DNA of 32,805 bases from Rhodocyclales bacterium. Lineage in GTDB: Bacteria > Pseudomonadota > Gammaproteobacteria > Burkholderiales > Rhodocyclaceae. The notes beneath the pieces are model-generated. The model was not told the DNA's origin, did no database searches, and saw only the letters and a program-made list of their open reading frames with translations. The translations under genes and the position numbers were made by a program. Location: NCBI GenBank assembly GCA_026399415.1, contig JAPLQZ010000012.1, positions 1 to 32,805 of the forward strand, written 5' to 3'. Positions 1 through 8,688 of the stretch are shown piece after piece (within the stretch, counting starts at the first letter, position 1; each line of letters starts with the position of its first letter).

Positions 1-630
1 GTTGTAGGAGGCCAGCGCCAGATGCCAGTCGCCGTGCATTTCGTAGATGGTTTGCAGATAGTCGAGCGCGGCGCCGGTCGAGGCGACGATGTCGCGGCGC
101 TGGTCGAACCACCAGTTTTGCTGCAGCTTGTAGGTCCTGCCCGTGGCGGGAATGAATTGCCACATGCCCAGCGCGCGGGCTGACGAGTAGGCCAGCGGAT
201 TGAAGGAACTTTCGACGATCGGCAGCAAGGCCAGTTCGGTCGGCATGCCGCGCTTTTCGAGTTCGACCACGATGTGGTACAGGTAGCGCCGGCTGCGCTC
301 GAAGACGCGCTTCAGCAGATCGGGCCGGTTCAGGTACCAGGCCTGGCGGTCGGCCACCAGCGGGCTGTCGAGGTCCGGCATGGAAAAGCCGTTGCGCATG
401 CGCTGCCACAAGTCGTCGGGCGGCGTGGTGAGGTCGATGGTCGGCATCGGCGGCAGGTCGTCTTTCACTTCCCGCGACTCTTCTGGCAGTTGCATTGGCG
501 GCAGCGCCGTGTTGAACGACAGGCCGGGCGGTGACGCCATTTCCGCCGTCAGTTGCAGCGCCTGCTGGGCATGTGCGGAACCGATCAACAGAAGCAGCAG
601 CGGGGGGAAAAGGCAGCGCAACAGGAACAT
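1..630 (-). CDS. mltD: Membrane-bound lytic murein transglycosylase D (MltD), C-terminus cut by window edge
   Basis: Cleaves the glycan strands of peptidoglycan in the periplasm to give 1,6-anhydromuropeptides. The first 210 codons are present; the ORF is missing from the track because it leaves the window without a stop. Translation starts with a signal peptide (MFLLRCLFPPLLLLLIGSAHA, cleavage likely after residue 21). A SLT domain begins near residue 125: the catalytic Glu is E140 in LLPIVESSFNP, followed by SSARALGMWQFIPATG and the DQRRDIVASTGAALDYL stretch typical of MltD. The expected LysM repeats would lie beyond the edge. The only cysteine in the leader (C6) is too early for a normal lipobox, so it is probably not a lipoprotein as in E. 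coli. It lies 146 bp after the caspase-like gene on the same strand; neighbourhood with gloB is common in Betaproteobacteria. The ribosome site before ATG is weak. Confidence 0.93.
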   Translation of the reverse strand, partial: MFLLRCLFPPLLLLLIGSAHAQQALQLTAEMASPPGLSFNTALPPMQLPEESREVKDDLPPMPTIDLTTPPDDLWQRMRNGFSMPDLDSPLVADRQAWYLNRPDLLKRVFERSRRYLYHIVVELEKRGMPTELALLPIVESSFNPLAYSSARALGMWQFIPATGRTYKLQQNWWFDQRRDIVASTGAALDYLQTIYEMHGDWHLALASYN

Positions 631-776
631 TGGCGGGAGAGGCACCGGCTAAGGTGCGCGTGAAGGCGGCGAATCTTATCATCCGCGGCGGCGAGGTCGG
701 CGTCTTTTGCCGCATCTGACCCGGGTAGCGCTGCTTTGGATGATCAGGGCGCTATGCCGGTCCTGCGCGAGTTCCG

Positions 777-2645
777 CTACAAAGCGATGGCTTGCTGGCG
801 CAGGGCGACGAGTTCATGTACTTCGGTCTGGCCGAAACGACCCATCTTGTTGTGGGTGACAAATTCACGCTTGATGCCGAAAATCAGCCCGGGAACCAGC
901 CAGAATCGAACCTCAAGGCGCGCACCTACTGTAGTGTTCCAGCCCTGCCCCTCGATCCTGAAGGTATCGAAAGTTCCCGCCGGCACGCTGATGGTTTCCC
1001 TCTTGATGATTTGCATATCATAGTAGGCATTGGTTGTCACGCCTCTTTGCGTCCGGCGGAAGGCTGCCGTCCATTTCTTGCCTACCTGAAACTCTGCCGG
1101 AGTGAATTGCACCGGCGTGTCGAACTCGATCGGTCCGTTCTTGATGGAGTTGCCCATCAGGTCCGTGATGGTGTTGCCATTGTTGAATTCAACCCGGTCC
1201 TCGTCGTAATCCACCCGCGTTACTCGCGGTGAGTAAGTTCGCTCTTCGATGCCGGTCAATATGTCCGACTGTCTGAAGGTGGCCACATCACCGACCGTGA
1301 AAATGCGGCCGAGCGGATAGCGCCCGGCGGAGAAGGGATTGGCGGAGGGTGCAATCAGTATTGGTACCGGTACGCCGGCCCGGATATCGATCATGGGCGC
1401 GCCGGAAGGTGCCGCCGTCGGGGGCGATGCGGGTGCCGGACCCGGAGCGGACACCGTCGTCGGAGTGGCTTGGGCCGGCTGAACCGGAGCGGGTTTCGCC
1501 GTGGCTGCCGGCGCCACTTTCTGTTGCTCGATGCGCTTTTGCTCAGCCAGCTGGCGTTGCTCCTGCTGCTTGCGCTCGTCTGCGGCGCGCTCGGCCTCAA
1601 GAATCCGCTGGCGCTCGCGATCCAGGCGTTCCTGTTCCATCCGGTTCTTGACTTCGAGACGCTGCTGCTCTTCCCTTTGCCGCTTTTCGGCCGCCAGTTT
1701 CTCGTCTTCCGCCAACAGGCGGGTCAGGCGCATCTGGGCGATCTCGGCGAAGCGGCCGTTGGGAAAGGTGTTGAGGTAGCCTACCCAGTCGTCAATCTTC
1801 TTCGAGGACTTGATGCGCGCCCGTGCGGTGGCATCGGCTTCGACCAGCTTTTCCATCTCGGTTTCGGTGAACTTCTTCTGCCCTTCGTTGAAGATGAAGA
1901 CGTCGCCTTCCAGCGAGGTGGTCTCCCACGGAATCTGGTCGCCATGCGAGGCCAGGCGCACATTGAGCCGGACGCGCTTGAGGGCGTCCTCGATGCGGGT
2001 ACCGCGCTTGGACAATTCGCGCACCAGGTTCTCGGTGTACAGGCCGTTTGCGCCGTCGCCATCCGAGGCCACGTTGCCGGGCGAGGTGGCGTAGGCGAGC
2101 AGGCTGCCGACCGGCGCGTCGAACTGCGACAGGCCCTTCTGCTCGGGCCGATAGGAGGCGCCAAAGGGGTTGTTGCGGCAGGCATCGAGGATGACGACGA
2201 AGGTCTTGTCCTTGGCGGCACTGAACTGGCCGAGCAACAGGCCGAGATCGACGCAGCGCTCCTTCATGTGCTCCTGCTTTTCCACCACGGCATCGACCGG
2301 CAAGAGGTAGTTGCGCCAGTCAAGCTGGGCGCCATGGCCGGCGTAGTAGAACACCACCAGCCTGGTCTCCGGCTTCTTGACTGCCGCGCCGAAGCGTTCG
2401 ATCGCAGCCATCATGTCGGTGCGCTTGGCGTTGAGGTGCGAATCGACGGTGAAGCCGGCCTGGGTGAACAGGCCGCTGACGGCCTTGGCATCGTTGGCCG
2501 GATTGACCAGCGGCGCATCGTGGTAGCTGCTGTTGCCGATGATCAGCGCCAGCCGCGAAGGATCGGGAGCGGCCCAGACGTTCCGGAAAGACAGTGCCGG
2601 CGGGATCGCAGCGAGGGTTTGAATGAAGCGGCGGCGGCTGGTCAT
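777..2645 (-). CDS. Tat-exported caspase-family (peptidase C14) protein with coiled coil and C-terminal beta-rich domain
   Basis: A 622-residue protein. The start at 2645 is chosen over the track's 2765 because AAGGAGGG sits just before this ATG and the protein then opens with a twin-arginine leader (SRRRFIQ, hydrophobic stretch to about residue 25). Residues 30-255 form a caspase p20-like fold: His104 in YYAGHGAQ and Cys156 in VILDACRNNPF are the expected catalytic dyad. Residues 256-310 are a helical segment with a DWVGYLNTFPNGRFAEIA repeat-like piece, 310-376 a highly charged coiled coil (EKRQREEQQRL type), 377-435 a Pro/Ala linker, and 460-622 a separate domain with VPAGTFDTFRIEG that I cannot assign to a named family. 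The gene follows gloB by 16 bp, so the two are probably co-transcribed. Substrate unknown; such bacterial orthocaspases usually cut after basic residues. Confidence is high for the family, low for role. Confidence 0.9.
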   Translation of the reverse strand: MTSRRRFIQTLAAIPPALSFRNVWAAPDPSRLALIIGNSSYHDAPLVNPANDAKAVSGLFTQAGFTVDSHLNAKRTDMMAAIERFGAAVKKPETRLVVFYYAGHGAQLDWRNYLLPVDAVVEKQEHMKERCVDLGLLLGQFSAAKDKTFVVILDACRNNPFGASYRPEQKGLSQFDAPVGSLLAYATSPGNVASDGDGANGLYTENLVRELSKRGTRIEDALKRVRLNVRLASHGDQIPWETTSLEGDVFIFNEGQKKFTETEMEKLVEADATARARIKSSKKIDDWVGYLNTFPNGRFAEIAQMRLTRLLAEDEKLAAEKRQREEQQRLEVKNRMEQERLDRERQRILEAERAADERKQQEQRQLAEQKRIEQQKVAPAATAKPAPVQPAQATPTTVSAPGPAPASPPTAAPSGAPMIDIRAGVPVPILIAPSANPFSAGRYPLGRIFTVGDVATFRQSDILTGIEERTYSPRVTRVDYDEDRVEFNNGNTITDLMGNSIKNGPIEFDTPVQFTPAEFQVGKKWTAAFRRTQRGVTTNAYYDMQIIKRETISVPAGTFDTFRIEGQGWNTTVGARLEVRFWLVPGLIFGIKREFVTHNKMGRFGQTEVHELVALRQQAIAL

Positions 2646-2661
2646 GGCTCGGCCCTCCTTC

Positions 2662-3441
2662 TCAGAAGCGATTCTTCCATTCGCGGATGGCGGTGAAGGT
2701 CTCCACCGCGTCGGCCGGAATGCGTCCGAGGCGGCTTGCCGCTGCAGCGCGCACGGCGGGGGCATCCCAGCGCAGGAAGGGGTTGGTTTCGAGTTCGCTG
2801 CGGATGCTGGTCGGGATCGTCGGGCGGCCTGCGGCGCGATCTTTGGCTACGTTTTCGCTGCGCCGCTGCACGGCGATGCTGCCCGGTTCGACGGCCAGGG
2901 CAAAACGCAGGTTGCTCTGGGTGTATTCATGGGCGCAATAGACAAGAGTCGGCGCTGGCAACACGGCGAGTTTGGCCAGGGAATCCTGCATTTGTGCCGG
3001 AGTGCCTTCGAACAGCCGCCCGCAGCCGGCGCCGAACAGCGTGTCGCCGCAGAAGACCGCGCCGTGGCCGTTGAGAGTTGGGCCATAATAGGCGATGTGG
3101 CCGCGGGTATGTCCGGGCACGGCGATGATGTCGAGGTGAAGCGAAATTTCCGGCAGTTCGATGCGTTCGCCGCCGGCCAGCGAGTGGCTAACGCCGGGGA
3201 TGTTCTCCAGGCCCGGGCCGAACACGGGGACGGGAAAGCGGGAGAGAAGTTCCGCCAGACCACCGACGTGGTCGCCGTGATGATGGGTAGACAGAATGGC
3301 GCAGAGGCGGTCGCCGCTCCGTTCCAGGTAGGCGAGTACCGGCGCGGCATCGCCCGGGTCGACCACCGCAACGTGACCTCCGGCGCGCAGCAGCCAGATG
3401 TAGTTGTCGTCGAAAGCGCGCAGTCCGAGTATTTCAGTCAT
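2662..3441 (-). CDS. gloB: Hydroxyacylglutathione hydrolase (glyoxalase II)
   Basis: Hydrolyses S-D-lactoylglutathione to D-lactate and glutathione, the second step of methylglyoxal detoxification in the cytoplasm. The 259 residues match the normal family length. The metallo-beta-lactamase zinc motif is THHHGDHVGG (His53, His55, Asp57, His58), followed by the VPGHTRGHIAYY histidine, the bridging Asp in FCGDTLFGAGCGRLFEG, and CAHEYTQSNLRFA near residue 170. The C-terminal glyoxalase II extension (ETNPFLRW) is intact. The start is divergent from the methyltransferase gene with only 27 bp between the two ATGs, so promoters must overlap coding sequence or be very compact. The caspase-like gene follows 16 bp downstream. 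Confidence 0.96.
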   Translation of the reverse strand: MTEILGLRAFDDNYIWLLRAGGHVAVVDPGDAAPVLAYLERSGDRLCAILSTHHHGDHVGGLAELLSRFPVPVFGPGLENIPGVSHSLAGGERIELPEISLHLDIIAVPGHTRGHIAYYGPTLNGHGAVFCGDTLFGAGCGRLFEGTPAQMQDSLAKLAVLPAPTLVYCAHEYTQSNLRFALAVEPGSIAVQRRSENVAKDRAAGRPTIPTSIRSELETNPFLRWDAPAVRAAAASRLGRIPADAVETFTAIREWKNRF

Positions 3442-3468
3442 AAAGCGATTTTCTCCAAATACTGCACA

Positions 3469-4191
3469 ATGTCAATTCAAGGATTCGAAGACTGGCTGGA
3501 AACGCCGGCCGGCCGGTATGTGCTCAACTGGGAACAGCAGCAGCACGACCTGCTGGTCGCCGACATTTTTGGCTTCAATGCGGTGCAGCTTTCCTTGCCT
3601 ACCCATGATTTCCTGCGCGCCAACCGCATGTCGCTGCGTTTCCGTTGTGATGACGGACGCTACGCCGGCGCGTCGGAGGTGCGCTCCGATCTGCATTATC
3701 TGCCCTTTGCGGCCAACAGCATCGATCTTGTGGTGATGCCGCACACGCTGGAATTCGACGCCAATCCGCATCAGGTGCTGCGCGAAGTGGAGCGCGTGCT
3801 GGTGCCGGAGGGGCATGTGATCGTCACCGGTTTCAATCCCTTCAGCCTGTGGGGCGCCAGGCGCAAGCTGTCGCGGCGGCAGGCGCTGCCGCCGTGGCGC
3901 GGCGCCTACCTCAGCGTGCCGCGCCTGAAGGACTGGTTCTCGCTGCTCGGCTTCGAGATGCAGGCGGGCGCCTTCGGCTGTTACGCACCCGCCGTGACGC
4001 AGGAAAAATGGCTGCGCCGCTTTCAGTTCATGGATGCCGCCGGCGACCGCTGGTGGCCGATTGCCGGCGCGGTGTATATCGTTCAGGCCGTCAAGCGCCA
4101 GCAAGGCATGCGCCTGATCACGCCGACCTGGAGCGACCGCATGGCGCGCGCCAAGGCCCTGGTAACCGTTACGCAGCGAGTGGATCAATGA
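3469..4191 (+). CDS. SAM-dependent methyltransferase-like protein (Methyltransf_11 type)
   Basis: A 240-residue protein; the start at 3469 ([18 protein letters not shown]) is used because the longer track ORF reads back through the divergent gloB. The middle resembles a class I methyltransferase: [19 protein letters not shown] is the motif around the acidic loop, and [21 protein letters not shown] is the usual motif III/post-III strand. The glycine-rich SAM loop (motif I, GxGxG) is not visible; its place is taken by [11 protein letters not shown]. This family sits directly before rnhA in many Betaproteobacteria, where its substrate is unknown to me. The stop overlaps the rnhA start (ATGA), indicating translational coupling. 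The antisense 238-residue track ORF over it is a shadow. Confidence 0.85.
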   Translation: MSIQGFEDWLETPAGRYVLNWEQQQHDLLVADIFGFNAVQLSLPTHDFLRANRMSLRFRCDDGRYAGASEVRSDLHYLPFAANSIDLVVMPHTLEFDANPHQVLREVERVLVPEGHVIVTGFNPFSLWGARRKLSRRQALPPWRGAYLSVPRLKDWFSLLGFEMQAGAFGCYAPAVTQEKWLRRFQFMDAAGDRWWPIAGAVYIVQAVKRQQGMRLITPTWSDRMARAKALVTVTQRVDQ

Positions 4192-4625
4192 TCGAAATCT
4201 TTACCGACGGTGCCTGCAGCGGCAATCCCGGCCCCGGCGGCTGGGGCGCCATATTGCGCCATGGCACGACCGAAAAGGAACTGTTCGGCGGCGAGGCCCT
4301 GACCACCAACAACCGCATGGAAATGATGGCGGTGATCGAAGCACTGCGTGCCTTGAAGAAGCCGGTGCAGGCGCGTGTGCATACCGATTCGCAGTATGTG
4401 CAAAAGGGCATCAGCGAATGGATACACGGCTGGAAACGGCGCGGCTGGAAAACCGCCGGCAAGCAGCCGGTCAAGAATGAGGACCTGTGGCGCGAACTGG
4501 ACCGGCTGGCAGCCCAGCATCAGGTCGAATGGATCTGGGTCAAGGGCCATGCCGGTCATGCCGAGAACGAGCGTGCCGACGTGCTGGCACGGCGCGGCGT
4601 CGACCTCGCCCGCAACGGAGGCTAG
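4188..4625 (+). CDS. rnhA: Ribonuclease HI
   Basis: Cuts the RNA strand of RNA-DNA hybrids, removing R-loops and primers. It has 145 residues. The four metal-binding acidic residues of the family are all present: Asp7 ([11 protein letters not shown]), Glu45 (NNRMEMMA), Asp67 (HTDSQYV) and Asp131 (NERAD), each displaced by three from the E. coli numbering (10, 48, 70, 134). The basic handle region [17 protein letters not shown] and the catalytic-loop histidine in [13 protein letters not shown] are also intact. The start overlaps the methyltransferase stop by four bases; dnaQ follows after seven. Pairing of rnhA with dnaQ is a classic proteobacterial arrangement, although usually divergent in E. 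coli and co-directional here. Confidence 0.97.
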   Translation: MIEIFTDGACSGNPGPGGWGAILRHGTTEKELFGGEALTTNNRMEMMAVIEALRALKKPVQARVHTDSQYVQKGISEWIHGWKRRGWKTAGKQPVKNEDLWRELDRLAAQHQVEWIWVKGHAGHAENERADVLARRGVDLARNGG

Positions 4626-4632
4626 GAGGCAA

Positions 4633-5340
4633 ATGCGCAAGGTCATACTCGACACCGAAACCACCGGGCTCGATTTCAAGACCGGCGATCGCGTCGTCGA
4701 AATCGGTTGCGTCGAACTGCGCGGTCGCCAACTCACCGGTCAGCGCTTCCATGCCTATCTGAACCCGGGGCGTCCGGTTGCCGACTCGGAACGAATCCAC
4801 GGCCTGTCCGACGACTTCCTCGCCGACAAGCCGAAGTTCGCCGAGGTCGCCGCCGACTTCATGGAGTTCGTCCGCGGCGCTGAACTGGTGATTCACAACG
4901 CCGCCTTCGACATCGGCTTTCTCAACAACGAACTGGGCCTGTTGCAGCACGAGAGCATGGAGCAGCTTTGCGGCGAGGTGATCGACACGCTGCGCATGGC
5001 GCGCGAGATGCGGCCGGGCAAGAAGAACAATCTGAACGCCCTGTGCTCCGAATTCGGCGTGGACAATTCCGGCCGCCAGTTGCACGGTGCGCTGCTCGAC
5101 GCCGAACTGCTGGCCGAGGTTTACCTGGCCATGACGCGCGGCCAGAACTCACTGGAGATCGAGTTCGACAGCCCCGCCGTCGACTATTCCATGGGCGGCA
5201 CGCGCCAGCGTCCGCCGCTGATGGTGCTGCGCGCCAGCGCCGAAGAACTCGCCGACCATGCCCGCGTGCTCGGCGAAATCGACAAGGAGAGCAAGGGCAA
5301 GTGCCGCTGGCGCGACCTGGAGAGTTCGCAGCAGGCGTGA
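4633..5340 (+). CDS. dnaQ: DNA polymerase III subunit epsilon (3'-5' proofreading exonuclease)
   Basis: Proofreading subunit of the replicative polymerase core. It has 235 residues, the usual length. The DEDDh motifs are complete: ExoI LDTETTGLD (Asp7, Glu9), ExoII IHNAAFDIGFLNNE and ExoIII LHGALLDAELLAEVYLAM with the catalytic His. The tail after about residue 185 is less conserved and in this family carries the site that joins the alpha subunit. A perfect AGGAGG precedes ATG by about six bases. The gene ends the rightward group; the next gene is convergent. Confidence 0.97.
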   Translation: MRKVILDTETTGLDFKTGDRVVEIGCVELRGRQLTGQRFHAYLNPGRPVADSERIHGLSDDFLADKPKFAEVAADFMEFVRGAELVIHNAAFDIGFLNNELGLLQHESMEQLCGEVIDTLRMAREMRPGKKNNLNALCSEFGVDNSGRQLHGALLDAELLAEVYLAMTRGQNSLEIEFDSPAVDYSMGGTRQRPPLMVLRASAEELADHARVLGEIDKESKGKCRWRDLESSQQA

Positions 5341-5576
5341 GTTGCGCTGCCCGTCCGCTACCTGCGGTGACAAATCTGTTTCGACTTCTTGATCGGCACC
5401 CGGAACCGCTGAACGAATTGCAGAACTGATCTCGCTGGCTCTTCGCGGCCAGTCGCGCTCATTTGCCGTGCGCGGACCTGCACAAAACGAAGGTCCGCTG
5501 CTTGCCGGATAGCTGACCCTCGGAAACATCAGGCTTGAGATGCAATGGCATCAATTGACAACCTCGAAAGATGGGG
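5341..5576. other. Convergent intergenic region with a small hairpin
   Basis: No gene is seen between the stops of dnaQ and the aldehyde dehydrogenase. It holds a perfect 8-bp inverted repeat, GCGGACCT at 5472-5479 and AGGTCCGC at 5491-5498, with an 11-base loop and no T-run on either strand. A weaker, bulged pairing (TTGAC...GTCAA, 5555-5579) touches the aldehyde dehydrogenase stop. Either could help end transcription of the two converging operons, but neither is a canonical terminator. Confidence 0.4.
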
Positions 5577-7031
5577 TCAAAGGCCGCCAAAGCACAAATA
5601 CTTGACCTGCAAATACTCATCGATGCCGTAATGCGAACCTTCACGGCCGATGCCTGACTCCTTGATGCCGCCGAAGGGTGCCACCTCGTTCGAGATGATG
5701 CCGTCATTGATGCCGACCATGCCGTACTCGAGTTGCTCGGCGACGCGCCAGACACGGCCGATGTCGCGCGAGTAGAAGTACGAGGCCAGGCCGTAGCGCG
5801 TATCGTTTGCCATGCGCACGGCGTCTTCGTCGGTCTTGAAGCGAAACAACGGTGCCACTGGCCCGAAGATTTCTTCCTGGGCAAGGTCCATCGCCGAAGT
5901 CACCTCGGTCAGAATCGTTGGCGCATAGAAATTTCCACCTCTGGAATGTCGGCCGCCACCGAGTAACACCTTGGCACCCTTGGCAACGGCGTCGGCTACC
6001 AGCTTCTCGACCTTGGCGATCGCCGCCTGATTGATCAGCGGACCGATCTGCGCTCCAGGTTCAAGACCGTCATCGACCTTCATCGCCGCCACGGCTTCCG
6101 CCAGTTTGGCGGCGAAGGCGTCGTAGATTCCATCCTGCACCAGCAAGCGGTTGGCGCAGACGCAGGTCTGGCCGGCGTTGCGGTACTTCGAAGCCATTGC
6201 GCCGCGCACCGCCGCGTCGAGATCGGCGTCGTCGAACACGATGAAGGGTGCATTGCCACCCAATTCGAGCGACACCCGCTTGATGGTGCCGGCGCATTGA
6301 GCCATCAGGCGTTTGCCAACCGGCGTCGAGCCGGTGAAGGAGAGTTTGCGGACGATCGGACTCGACGTCAGCACCTCGCCGACCACTGCGGGACGCGCGG
6401 TGGTCACGATGTTCAGAACGCCGGCAGGGATGCCGGCGCGGGTCGCCAATTCCGCCAGAGCCAGGGCCGACAGTGGAGTCGCCTCGGCCGGCTTGACCAC
6501 CGACGTGCAGCCGGCGGCCAGGGCCGGACCGACCTTGCGCGTGATCATGGCAATGGGAAAATTCCACGGCGTGATGGCCACCGTCACGCCCACCGGTTGC
6601 TTGATCACCACCAGGCGCTTGTCCGCGGTGGGCGCGGGAATCACGTCGCCGTAGACGCGCTTGCCCTCCTCGGCGAACCATTCGATGAAGGAGGCGCCAT
6701 AGGCGACTTCGCCACGCGCTTCGGCGAGAGGCTTGCCTTGCTCAAGGGTCATCAGCACGGCCAAGTCCTCCTGGTTGGCCATGATCAGGTCGTGCCAGCG
6801 CCGCAGCAGCGCGGCGCGTTCCTTGGCGGTCTTGTTCCGCCAGGCCGGCAGGGCAGCATCGGCGGCGGCGATGGCGCGCTCGGCCTCGGCGGCGCCGAGG
6901 TCGGGCACGCGAGAGATTTCGGCGCCGGTAGACGGATTGCAGATGGCATGAGTGGCGCCGTCATCGGCGCCAACCCAGGCACCGTTTATGAAAGCAAGGC
7001 TTTTTAGCAGCGAAGCGTCTTTGAGTTGCAT
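5577..7031 (-). CDS. gabD: NAD(P)-dependent succinate-semialdehyde dehydrogenase family protein
   Basis: Oxidises an aldehyde to the acid, most likely a semialdehyde carrying a carboxylate. It has 484 residues, as in E. coli GabD. Visible elements: the TPWNFPIAMITRK cofactor region, Lys180 in VVKPAEATPLSA, Glu256 in LELGGNAPF, and catalytic Cys290 in NAGQTCVCANR. The second cysteine two residues on (Cys292) matches the redox switch known in SSADH. Arg165 (MITRK) and Arg284 (KYRNAGQ) align by motif with the arginines that bind the substrate carboxylate in GabD, which argues for an omega-oxo acid rather than a plain aldehyde. AAGGAGC precedes ATG. It is the last gene of the putative sigma-54 operon, 27 bp after the thioesterase. 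The exact substrate is inference. Confidence 0.9.
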   Translation of the reverse strand: MQLKDASLLKSLAFINGAWVGADDGATHAICNPSTGAEISRVPDLGAAEAERAIAAADAALPAWRNKTAKERAALLRRWHDLIMANQEDLAVLMTLEQGKPLAEARGEVAYGASFIEWFAEEGKRVYGDVIPAPTADKRLVVIKQPVGVTVAITPWNFPIAMITRKVGPALAAGCTSVVKPAEATPLSALALAELATRAGIPAGVLNIVTTARPAVVGEVLTSSPIVRKLSFTGSTPVGKRLMAQCAGTIKRVSLELGGNAPFIVFDDADLDAAVRGAMASKYRNAGQTCVCANRLLVQDGIYDAFAAKLAEAVAAMKVDDGLEPGAQIGPLINQAAIAKVEKLVADAVAKGAKVLLGGGRHSRGGNFYAPTILTEVTSAMDLAQEEIFGPVAPLFRFKTDEDAVRMANDTRYGLASYFYSRDIGRVWRVAEQLEYGMVGINDGIISNEVAPFGGIKESGIGREGSHYGIDEYLQVKYLCFGGL

Positions 7032-7058
7032 GGTTGAGCTCCTTCAGAAGAGTTGGAA

Positions 7059-7490
7059 TCAGGTCAGGATTGCGGCCAATACTTCGCGGGTGGTCGCCGG
7101 TACCGGCACCGATTGGCCGCTCCGGCGATCGACGTAAACATGGACAAAATGCCCGGCGGCGGCGATCTCTTCGTCGTCATTGCGGAACAGGCCGACCTCG
7201 TAGCGGATGCTTGAGTTGCCGATCCGAGCAACGCGGATTCCGGCGGCCACCGCATCCGGAAAGGCCAGAGGACGGAAATAGCCGCACGAGGTCTCGACCA
7301 CGAAGCCGACGATATCGCCCTGATGGATGTCGAGAGCACCGCATTCGATCAGGTACTGGTTGACCGCCGTGTCGAAGTAGCTGTAGTAGTTGACGTTATT
7401 GACATGTCCATAGATATCGTTGTCCATCCAGCGGGTGGGAATGATCTGGAAATGCCGGTAATCGGAACGACGTTGATCACGCAGGGACAT
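7059..7490 (-). CDS. Hotdog-fold acyl-CoA thioesterase (4HBT/YbgC-like)
   Basis: A 143-residue single hotdog domain. The signature TRWMDNDIYGHVNNVNYYSYFDTA carries the catalytic Asp and the GHVNN turn of the 4-hydroxybenzoyl-CoA thioesterase superfamily. This family releases free acids from CoA thioesters; chain length and substrate cannot be read from sequence. It is sandwiched with 12- and 27-bp gaps between the alcohol and aldehyde dehydrogenase genes, so it probably belongs to the same pathway, either freeing an acid product or recycling CoA from a dead-end thioester. Confidence 0.9.
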   Translation of the reverse strand: MSLRDQRRSDYRHFQIIPTRWMDNDIYGHVNNVNYYSYFDTAVNQYLIECGALDIHQGDIVGFVVETSCGYFRPLAFPDAVAAGIRVARIGNSSIRYEVGLFRNDDEEIAAAGHFVHVYVDRRSGQSVPVPATTREVLAAILT

Positions 7491-7502
7491 GTCGGCGCTT
7501 CC

Positions 7503-8657
7503 TCAAAACGCAGCCTGGTAAATCGCCAGGGCGTCGTCATAGGCCATGTCGCGCGGGTTGTTCACCAGCAGGCGCTGGATGTTCATGACGTCCTTCGCCA
7601 GCATGGGCAGATCGTCTTGCTTGACGCCGGACTCGCGCAGGGTCTGGGCGTAGGGCATGGCGGCGACCCGTGCGCGGATGGCCGCGACGAAAGCGGTGGC
7701 GGCCACCTGGTCGCTGGCGGCAACCAGTTCCGGCAGGATGGCGCGACCCAGCTCGGCATACAGGGCTTTGGCCGCCGGCAGGTTGAACTCCAGCACGGGA
7801 CCCAGCACCAGCGAATTGGTCAGTCCATGCGGCAGGTGGTAATGGCCGCCGAGCGGGTAGGCCAGCGCGTGCACCGCGGCCACGGGCGCATTGGCGAAGG
7901 CCATGCCGGCGAATAGGGAACCGACGAGCATGTTCTCGCGCACCGTCGCGTCCTTGCCGTCGTTTACGGCGGCCAGCAGGTTGGCGTAGAGCAGTTGCAA
8001 CGCCTTGATGGCCAAGGCATCCGAGAGCGGATTCTTCTTCAGCCGGGTAGTGAAGGCTTCGATGGCATGGACCATGGCATCGACGCCGGTCATGGCCGTG
8101 ACGGCGGGTGGCAGGCCCAGCGTCAGGCGGCTGTCGAGCAGCGCCACATCGGGATAGAGCAGCGGCGAGACAACGCCCTTCTTTTCGTGGCTGGGCGTGG
8201 TCAGGATGGAGATCGGCGTGACCTCGGAACCGGTGCCGGCAGTGGTCGGCACCTGGATCAGCGGCAGACGCGGCCCGCGCGCGAGGCCGATGCCGTAGAT
8301 GTCGGGCAGGGTCTGCGGTGTGCGCACCAGCAGTGCCACCAGCTTGGCCGTATCGAGCGAACTGCCGCCGCCAAAACCGACCACGCCGTCGACGCCCGCC
8401 GCACGGGCCGCGTCAACGGCTGCCTGCACGCTGGTTTCCGGCGGATCGGCGAGAACATCCGAGAACACCATCGTGGTGACGCCGGCGGCGGCGAGCGAGG
8501 CAACCGCCCCGTCGATCAGTTTGGCCTTGATCAAGCCGGCGTCGGTAACCAGAAACAGGCGGGAGATGCCGAGGCTGCGGGCGATTTCGCCAAGGCGATC
8601 GGCGCCACCTTGTTCGCAGATGATCTTGGGAGTGGTTTCAAAGGCAAATTGCGACAT
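7503..8657 (-). CDS. Iron-containing (group III) alcohol dehydrogenase
   Basis: NAD(P)-dependent oxidation of an alcohol in the cytoplasm. It has 384 residues. The N-terminal nucleotide-binding part shows GFGGGSSLDTAK (residues 94-105) and PTTAGTGSEVTP. The metal ligands are all present at family spacing: Asp193 and His197 (GVDAMVHAIEA), His263 (AAVHALAYPLGG) and His277 (LPHGLTN). The family includes 1,3-propanediol, 4-hydroxybutyrate and lactaldehyde/fucose enzymes. The adjacent GabD-like gene makes a hydroxy acid or diol substrate attractive, but that is inference from context. It lies 31 bp after livF and 12 bp before the thioesterase gene. Confidence 0.92.
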   Translation of the reverse strand: MSQFAFETTPKIICEQGGADRLGEIARSLGISRLFLVTDAGLIKAKLIDGAVASLAAAGVTTMVFSDVLADPPETSVQAAVDAARAAGVDGVVGFGGGSSLDTAKLVALLVRTPQTLPDIYGIGLARGPRLPLIQVPTTAGTGSEVTPISILTTPSHEKKGVVSPLLYPDVALLDSRLTLGLPPAVTAMTGVDAMVHAIEAFTTRLKKNPLSDALAIKALQLLYANLLAAVNDGKDATVRENMLVGSLFAGMAFANAPVAAVHALAYPLGGHYHLPHGLTNSLVLGPVLEFNLPAAKALYAELGRAILPELVAASDQVAATAFVAAIRARVAAMPYAQTLRESGVKQDDLPMLAKDVMNIQRLLVNNPRDMAYDDALAIYQAAF

Positions 8658-8688
8658 GAGGATTCCCTTCTTTCAGACAGTGTTGAGT

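Noticed and set aside
1470-2696. 408-residue plus-strand ORF
   Set aside because: Runs opposite the caspase-like gene; no domain, and the leftward gene has a signal peptide, ribosome site and catalytic motifs.
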